Assembly: GCF_037975245.1 (NCBI RefSeq)
Contig: NC_092562.1
Span: 3,898,001-3,962,000 of the forward strand
Direction: 5' to 3'
DNA length: 64,000 nucleotides
Origin: Apostichopus japonicus
Taxonomy: Eukaryota; Echinodermata; Holothuroidea; Aspidochirotida; Stichopodidae
The stretch's first letter is position 1. Every line of letters starts with the position of its first letter. Made by a program: the position numbers and the translations under genes. Shown here piece by piece: positions 57,101 to 64,000 of this stretch. The notes below the pieces were generated by a model. That model saw only the letters and a program-made list of their open reading frames with translations. It did not search any database and had not been told where the DNA came from.

Positions 57101-60100
57101 ATTTTCAGTGTAATTTTAACAGGTAATGCTGGGAATCGTTCGGGTACATGTACTGGTATGTAACACAACATGCATTGTCATGCCTCCCATTAGTAAATGT
57201 ACATCTGTGTGTTAATATCTAGAGTATGCACAGTTATTTCCTTCTTACCTTCATACCACTAGCACCACAACCCAACCAGAGGGCTTCCATGAGATGAGGT
57301 TTGTCTTTGCTAGACTTGGCCGTAGCCCACATACATTCGACAGCCGATGCCAGGACCACCGGAGCACAGAATGACATCTGTTGATAACATTCAAATGTTC
57401 AAAAAGATGTTATTATGGGATACATTTAGGAAATCTCATACATTGAATTTGCTGGCTAACAGTGTTCAAGTTTAATACCAGAAACACTTACAAAGATATA
57501 CATGCCTCAGCTGTCATCGTACTTATTGTAACTATCATTGAGACTTATTTATTTCTCTCGTATGTCATATGAACTCAAAGATATTTGTTGCTGGTATCAT
57601 TGAAAATACTTCATACTACACTGTATACAAGGCAAAAACCAATTACCTAGTGTCTCCTGAATGCAACTAGCCATTGATAGTTTAGTTTAGCTATACAGTC
57701 TTGAATCAACACTGAAGCCTTCTCGCACAATGTTTTAAAAACGATAAACCACTGCTCATGCACAAACAAGCACTTCACACCAGAGTGAACCACAGTACAC
57801 CTCACTGCAGGATTCAAACCAGCAATGGAACCAACAGTCAAACCTGCAATCCAACCTGCAAGTCCATAGCCTTTAACCACAACGCTCTCTCGCACAAATG
57901 TACAGCACTGAGTGTTATACCTCTGAGTGATTTTTCCTCCTATCTAGTTGATGATTCCCTGTGTTTGGTCTATCTCTCTGTAGCATTAGTATTCTCCCTG
58001 CAGTATTGATGACTAAACTCTCGACATCTTTTATTTGCTTCCCCTCTGATGGTTTGGCTGTATTTTCAAAAGCAAAAAGGTGGAGAGAATGAATCTGAAT
58101 GATCCTGTATAATAGACACCTCCTACGTGGAAAACACAAACAGCAAAATTCGTTCGTGTCTCGATGTGACGCAAGACTTAAAAGAGGAAATGCGGTTTCC
58201 ATAACAACTGTAGTTGCTCAAGTCTGTCTGAAGGTATCAAATAATAGAAAAGGAAAAACTATTTCGCCAAATTCGGAACCAAAAATCTGGTAATTGCATT
58301 GTATCCACATGACTCTTCTCATTTACTCATGTCCTGTCTCTCGTTTCTCTTTAATACACTTTAATACACTTTCATACACTTTAATACGCTTTAATACACT
58401 TTAATGTATAGTCTGATGGATGATGAACCAGCCCTTCAAAGTATATGGAAAGGCTGATTGTCACAAAAAAGGATACCTCTAATAACAACAGTTTTGTCTT
58501 CATTGATGGGACACGATATCTGAACAAATGCAACAAATAATAAAACAAACAAACCAACCAACCAAACAAAGGAAATGAACGTTTACCTGTTTCTGATCTG
58601 AGAGAGGTAAGCATCAATGAGACCATACAGCTTGCACTGGGAACAAAGTTGACCAGAGATAACCCCTGAATCCTCACTAAGCTAGCTACTGGAGCTGCAA
58701 AAACAATACCGACACATGCATACAAAATAAGGTATGGTATCATAACAGTAGCGATCATACAATATTATACAACACCTAATTATATTCCGGCCATTTGATT
58801 GGTCAATTGCTCGTCGATTGCATGCAAAATCCGCTCTATTGCACTCTATGAAATAGAACCATGTGTTATACTTTTTTGATAGCACTTTTTTCAATGGTAA
58901 GAGAGCAGAGAAACCTGTCTGTTCAAAACAATCTGTTGCATGAGTGCATTTTACATCCAATTATATCCAAATTTGAAGGTGTTGTATAAAACAAATAATA
59001 AATGGTTTCCATTCGTTGAAAGATGTAATTTGTTCCATTCAACTCGGCTGCGCCTCGTTGAATGGAACATTCCATCTTTCAACTCATGAAATATTTGCAC
59101 TATTGCACTAATAACCATTTATTATTTGTATAATGATCCCTTGAAAAGTTGTGCAAGCGAATCCCTTGTCGGAACAGAGGGGCACGGGGGGTAGCTGTGG
59201 TGTTTTTAAGGCAGTATCTTTGCAACACATGGATGTCTTACAATCTATCAAAAGAACTGTCCTAGGTGTGTGAAACTGTTGGAATGTACCACACAAATGC
59301 CTAACTTCATGTCAGCAAATCTTTCCGCTACACTTTGTTTCTTCTTCTTTGAATTATAAAGTTGCAGAAAACCTCAAATGGACTATACTTTGCTCTACCT
59401 GATCCATAAAGATACTTAAACTTCCAGAAGTAATACCTTAGACTTTAATACACCATTCCATTTTTGCTTTCAGATTTTTTTACCAATTTTTAAATGTACC
59501 CGACTCTGCTATCCACCAAAGTGTCTGCAAACAAATGACCCACGGAATATGGTTTCTGGACAATTTAGTGACTCTTACGATCAAAACTAAGGCCAACCTT
59601 CTTTTTAGTTCGCATCATCGTTTCTCACACAAGATAAGAGAATATTGTGTTCACTGACGTATAGAGCCAAATCTGACAATGACAAGACCAATTATCAGTT
59701 CTAAACTGCAGGTAGACCTTCTTGTCGACTTTATATTAAGGTACAGCAGAATTGAAGACAGCTAATTGAAACATCAAACATTATTCAATTTGTTTCGCCA
59801 ATCTGATGATAGAGCTAAAAGAGGAAGCATTGTGGTGAGTAATGATTGGGTGTGGTGAATGGATTTGAAAAGAGAAAAAACCAAGAAGTAAACATAAGGC
59901 CAGGAAATAGCAACACCTCATTTACTACATTACTAATTTTCACAATAAATCTGCCACTACTTCTCCACATCAATATAAATCATTTCTTGGAGGCTGGACA
60001 AGGGGTAAGAGGGGGGGGGGGGGGGTTTTCAAGTGACAAAAGGAAATAAATGTAGTTTTTGGGTGTATGATGAGTTTGAGGCAAACATTGACAAGTTCCC

Positions 60101-63100
60101 TGTTGCTGTAGACAAGTTTAAAATACACCAGACATTGTATCAGGTTTGAAACAAAAATTCCCCAAGAGATGTTAGAGATGTTACCATCACCTTGCTTGTT
60201 GACACATTCAAGGGAAAGAAAGATTTAATCCTGAAGAAGATCCTAGACTTTTCAACAAGGCAGTTAAAAGTTGAAAGAAAACTGATTACATAGAGTGTTT
60301 GTCAGACATGAAAGTTTCTCCAACCAGTACACAGAAGACCCATAGAGATATGTGCAGTGAGGGAATCCCCTATTTTCAAATAGTGTTATTAAAATGTAAA
60401 ATCATTCTTGAAAACTGAAAAATATTTGTACAGTGACATTTGGGGTTAGAATACACTTCCCACAAAAAGATTGTTTACATGAGGCAGTGCATTAACCAGA
60501 AGCAATCTTTGATGTTATTCGGGGAAAATGTTGTTTTTTCGAGGGTAAAGCAAGGAAAATGATAAAACCTGAGGCGATGAGTAAGCCAGCAGCGTCTGAT
60601 TCCAGGAAGACGGTTAAGGAAATGAGTTAGCATCACTTCCACAGCGTGGATACCGGCTTATGCCCTTAAAACCACACTGTGTATCATACCTGTATCAACA
60701 TGACCCTTGACCCCACTGCGGCTGTCGCCACTGCCGTTAGGGTAAGAGCTTGCATTGAAAACCCCAGTCAGGCATGCCAAACTGTCCAGGTACTCACTTG
60801 CGGCCGAGTCCCGCCTCTCCATCTTGAAAATGGATATGTGACAGTCTGAACAGAAGGTGATGAGGTAGTCCTTGAACACGTTGAGTAAAAGCACGGGGAA
60901 GGGTACTTTGAGAATGAAAGCAAAGGCGTTGTCTAGATTCGTCACCCTGGGGTACAACCTTATCTGTAAATGGGGGTAAACAAAAAAATTAACAAATAAA
61001 ATAGCTTGAAATATAAATGAAGATGAATATGCATTTAAGTACAACTTGTCAAGTCTCCATGCAAAAGTGCACCATTCATACTCTTGATTCACAACTTCCA
61101 AAAAGAAAAATGGCAAATTTTTGGAATAAAAGTTATAGAGGGCCAGACTTTTTTTTTTATTATAGCAACATCTTCTTCAGAGGCAGAAGAAAAACATGGC
61201 AATGTTTGAACTTCTTTTTTTTTGAGGGGGGGGGGGGGGTAAGATCTCACACAAGTAAACTTATGGTCTTTTATCAAGTTTTCATTTACAGGAAAAAACA
61301 TTGTGTGGGTTTTCATATTCTTTTTCATTTCATTTCATTACATTTCATGTCATTGTTTCATCTCATTTTTTTGTCATTTCATTTTTTGTCATTTTTTTCA
61401 TTTGCAGGAAAATTGTTTCTCCCTACGCTGCACTAACGACTAGTTGACACCTCTAAAGGAATAGTTATCAAATGCTAATATACCTTCCATTTACCCTGAC
61501 ATGCTCCTCTTCTTTGTCTTTATTTCTTTCATTCTTTCATTTTTTTTTGGTTTGTTTGATTGAGGTTAAAATAGGGTGTGTAATGCTCTCTACACATGGT
61601 CGTAAATGCTTGATGAATTCGTATCATGGTGTTGTTACAATTAACATTTATTTCTACATTAATTTCAAAACTCCCAACCTATCCTTATTCCCTTTTCAGT
61701 TTGGATGACACTAGCCATTCCGTCCTCTCCACGTGTGTCCTCGTATCTAAAGCATTTAAAAATAAATGGCAAACGACGGCTGTATCACTCACCTCTTCCC
61801 TGTGCTCGTAGTGGTTATAACAAGCGCAGACGATGAAATCCCTCCACCAGGCTAGTCCTCCCGTCACAGACATGTCCTTCTCTTGGGTGATGTTACCAAA
61901 GAGCTTCCATCTCTTCGTAAACAAGGCACAGTGAGCGAATCCATACTGACCTGCTACCGCTATACAGTGGCCTGACTTGTCCACGACAGAGAACTGATCA
62001 AACAAAAATATATTGAAAATTTAAATGAAAAATTTACCAACTTGGTAGGGGCTGCCATGTTTGTTATTCGATTCAACCTTACTCTTATGTTCAATCTGTT
62101 CTACCAGAGGTTACCGTGGTAACCGTGTTTGGAGATGTGTCATCAATAGTATGTTGGTCTGTTCGTCCATTGGTCTTCCCATTTGTAACTGTTGCCCGGC
62201 TTATTAAACTAACCCTCACAAATCTATGCTGAATTATTCTGAGCTAAAGAAGTGACTCGATGTTACTTTCTTTTCACTGTATGCAATTGACAGTCTCAAG
62301 TTAAACATAAGTCAAAAAATTAGTTTTACCCTTGAAAGTTGAAACAAATAAGTAAATAAATGAAAAATCAATCAATCAATTAATATGTCTACTGTAGCAG
62401 ATACTGGGACATAACCAGAATTATTCATCTTGGGAATGTAGAAAGAAAGAGAATTCTCAGCAACAAGAATTGCTTTTTGATCCCTGGTTACACTTCTAGG
62501 CATGAGAAGAAAAAAACACATAACAGTGATTCAAAATCACACTGTGCAAAGTTTTATGAAACCAAGGCAACGCTATGTGCCATTTTTTCTGTAACATTCT
62601 ATCGATATTTACCTTCAAGGGCCAATTATTGGTCAGATAACTGTGTGGTATTTGTATGATTGACCAATGTTTGCTTCCCATCAAGGTAGAATTATTATCT
62701 CCAAATGAACCTGTGAACACAATACAATATGTAATATGCAAATGCAATCAAATATGTAAATATCATGCAATATGTGATATGTAAATACAATGAAACTGAA
62801 ACAACACACTTCATTATGTAATATGTAAAAAAATGCTACAATTTACCTAATATGTAAATAAAAATATACAGCATGTAATATATACAATAACAGATGTAAT
62901 ACCACAATTTTATGACCTTTGATCTTACATTTTTGTTGATTTCATAAATGTCATATAACAACTGACAATCAAAGTCCAGACAAAAGTCTGTTATATTTCA
63001 ATCCAAAGCCGGGTAGGCCTTGGGAAGATTATGTCACGGGGCCCCATTCTTGACAGCTGTCCATTGTCTTTTATCATATTATGCAAATGAGAACACATTC

Positions 63101-63683
63101 TACATCCCATTCTGCCCAGCCCCCTAATTGCGGTCAAAGCACCAGGACCGTAACATCCCTGATTCGCACTCTATCATCAGGGAATTGTTGAGAGAGACCT
63201 GAGTTTTACTTACAGAGCGAGCTCGGGGTGACGTGGTGCCTGACTGGGCTTTTACCGTCTGCTTCATCCTGTGCGCTGCATTTGACGAGGGCGTCTCCCG
63301 AATTGAGGTACAACCTATCCCCTCCTTGGAGAAATAAATGTTCATGATTGGTCTGTAATGAAGAAGAAGGACATAAACAGAAATTTCCAAGTTATACATC
63401 AGAAGACGAAGATGATCCCTTGTTTATACATATTAATAAATATCCCAAATAAATATCAATAATATAAACAATACTTATATGCTTAATTCTACTCCTTACC
63501 ACAAACTGGGAGTGAGATCTTAATACTTACTAAGACTGGGTTTGTAGTGAGGGCGCTCTTCACAAAGGGCAGTTGCAACAGTTGCCCGGTCGTGTCTTGG
63601 TTAGTATCCTCACTCTGGTTATTCGTCAAACTTGCTTTGGGCTCAGTGGTGAGCCATAAATTGTACCCCTCGGGTCCCCATTC
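48106..63683 (-). CDS. RIC1: RIC1, Rab6 guanine-nucleotide exchange complex subunit (C-terminal 21 exons, 5' partial)
   Basis: With RGP1, RIC1 forms the Golgi GEF for Rab6A in retrograde transport. Exons from 5': 63683-63531, 63352-63214, 62710-62613, 61993-61793, 60963-60690, 58694-58587, 58057-57921, 57377-57249, 56812-56713, 56116-55983, 55385-55339, 54740-54616, 54062-53920, 53396-53310, 52718-52507, 52249-52067, 51343-51222, 50833-50615, 50025-49842, 49032-48844, 48370-48106; 3249 nt in phase, 1082 residues plus stop. Family blocks in order: [34 protein letters not shown] and [10 protein letters not shown] (end of the beta-propeller), [130 protein letters not shown], ending EDSQCRIS like the vertebrate DCSVS end. 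About 340 N-terminal residues lie beyond the window. Confidence 0.95.
49260..49745. repeat. Long pyrimidine-rich tract in a RIC1 intron
   Basis: Nearly 500 bp of C/T-rich + strand sequence built from diverged units such as CATATCCTCCCCATCTT and TCACATCCTTCCCA. It is purine-rich in the RIC1 transcript and lies between the exons at 49032 and 49842. Confidence 0.75.
53604..53815. repeat. 36-bp minisatellite, six copies, RIC1 intron
   Basis: Unit close to GGGGTGGAGTGACAAAACCC plus ACAGTATTGTGCAA, six imperfect copies. The reverse-strand frame across it (repeated HNTVG / LSLHP-type strings) is a by-product of the period. Confidence 0.9.
54395..54545 (-). pseudogene. Decayed duplicate of the RIC1 exon at 54616-54740
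   Basis: Just downstream of that exon (in transcript direction), its sequence is partly repeated. CTGGGATAGGCTCTGATGCT at 54512-54531 matches the exon's 3' end CTGGTATAGGTTCTGATGCT, with the shared flank CACAAGGTTAGTTTA. AAGGCAGAAAATGATAGAAC at 54405-54424 matches the exon's 5' part. The donor GT of the copy has become AT (CCCAGATAATT instead of CCAGGTAATA), and the middle of the exon is gone, so it cannot be used. Confidence 0.6.
58346..58406. repeat. 11-bp tandem repeat (CTTTAATACAC)
   Basis: Five to six copies of CTTTAATACAC with single-base variants, in a RIC1 intron. Confidence 0.9.
58766..58988. mobile_element. 223-bp TIR element (TATACAACACCT ends)
   Basis: Perfect 12-bp inverted ends, TATACAACACCT at 58766-58777 and AGGTGTTGTATA at 58977-58988, in the RIC1 intron between the exons at 58694 and 60690. 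No coding capacity. No convincing target duplication was found, and the right end abuts the fold-back at 58991. Confidence 0.55.
58991..59129. mobile_element. Fold-back element / imperfect 139-bp palindrome
   Basis: Outer arms ACAAATAATAAATGGTT and AACCATTTATTATTTGT are exact complements. Inner arms GTTGAAAGATG..TTCCATTCAAC and GTTGAATGGAA..CATCTTTCAAC also pair, around a loop TCGGCTGCGCCTC. The right arm carries an extra stretch of about 25 bases. The transcript could form a long hairpin. Probably a fold-back MITE. Confidence 0.75.
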
Positions 63684-64000
63684 CTGGCAAAAACAGAAAA
63701 AGACACAAATCGATCGTTTAAATTACATCTGACCTGATTTTAAAGGAGAAGTGAGGTTTGTAGAACCATTGAAATAACCCCATGTAAACTCAAACAATCA
63801 GTCATTCTATTAAAAAAAAAACTGACGTTCAAAACATTGTTCAATCTTCTACCTTCCACATTTACTGAACCTAAAATGCATTCAGCATTTCAGTTTTGAT
63901 AGAAAGTTTATCACTGCTAATTGCAAGATATAATTTGCATAAATCTATATTTTTTTTTCCATTTTATGCAGCAAATGCACAGTTGGCCAAGTATTTCACT

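Overview
This is eukaryotic nuclear DNA from an invertebrate animal. Genes are split into many short exons with GT-AG introns, and the intergenic DNA is AT-rich, with AT microsatellites, long C/G homopolymers, MITE-like elements and a decayed LINE. The gene set (a Tie-like ectodomain, a ZGLP1-type GATA finger and RIC1) suggests a deuterostome, perhaps an echinoderm, but the species cannot be fixed from the sequence alone. All gene models below were assembled by hand from splice sites, reading phase and remembered family motifs.

Layout. (1) 810-8663, + strand: the last 14 coding exons of a receptor-type tyrosine phosphatase (RPTP) with tandem PTP domains. Its 5' part lies outside the window. 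(2) 8664-13420: intergenic, with a decayed non-LTR retrotransposon. (3) 13441-31400, + strand: a complete paralogous RPTP, 29 coding exons and 1385 codons before the stop, open and in phase throughout. Its extracellular part (Ig, Ig, four EGF-like modules, Ig, two FN3) matches the Tie/TEK angiopoietin-receptor ectodomain, but the cytoplasmic part is a tandem PTP (D1 apparently active, D2 apparently dead) rather than a kinase. (4) 31401-35181: intergenic, with a degenerate array of about 125-bp units, four of which carry TGACGTCA. (5) 35182-40404, + strand: a five-exon ZGLP1-like GATA-type zinc-finger gene with a 904-bp TIR element in its last intron. (6) 40405-48105: intergenic between convergent genes, with a Harbinger-like MITE and a 105-bp tandem repeat next to the RIC1 stop. 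(7) 48106-63683, - strand: 21 exons (1082 codons plus stop) covering the C-terminal three quarters of RIC1, whose N-terminus lies beyond position 64000.

Functional reading. The two phosphatase genes are a tandem duplication: their last 14 coding exons have identical lengths and phases, and one 77-bp block crossing an exon-intron border is identical. The most unusual item is the Tie-like receptor phosphatase. It would couple an ectodomain that in vertebrates reads angiopoietins to tyrosine dephosphorylation, and it ends in a YANx motif like the Grb2-binding tail of PTPRA. ZGLP1 and RIC1 are unrelated neighbours (germline transcription; Rab6 activation at the Golgi).
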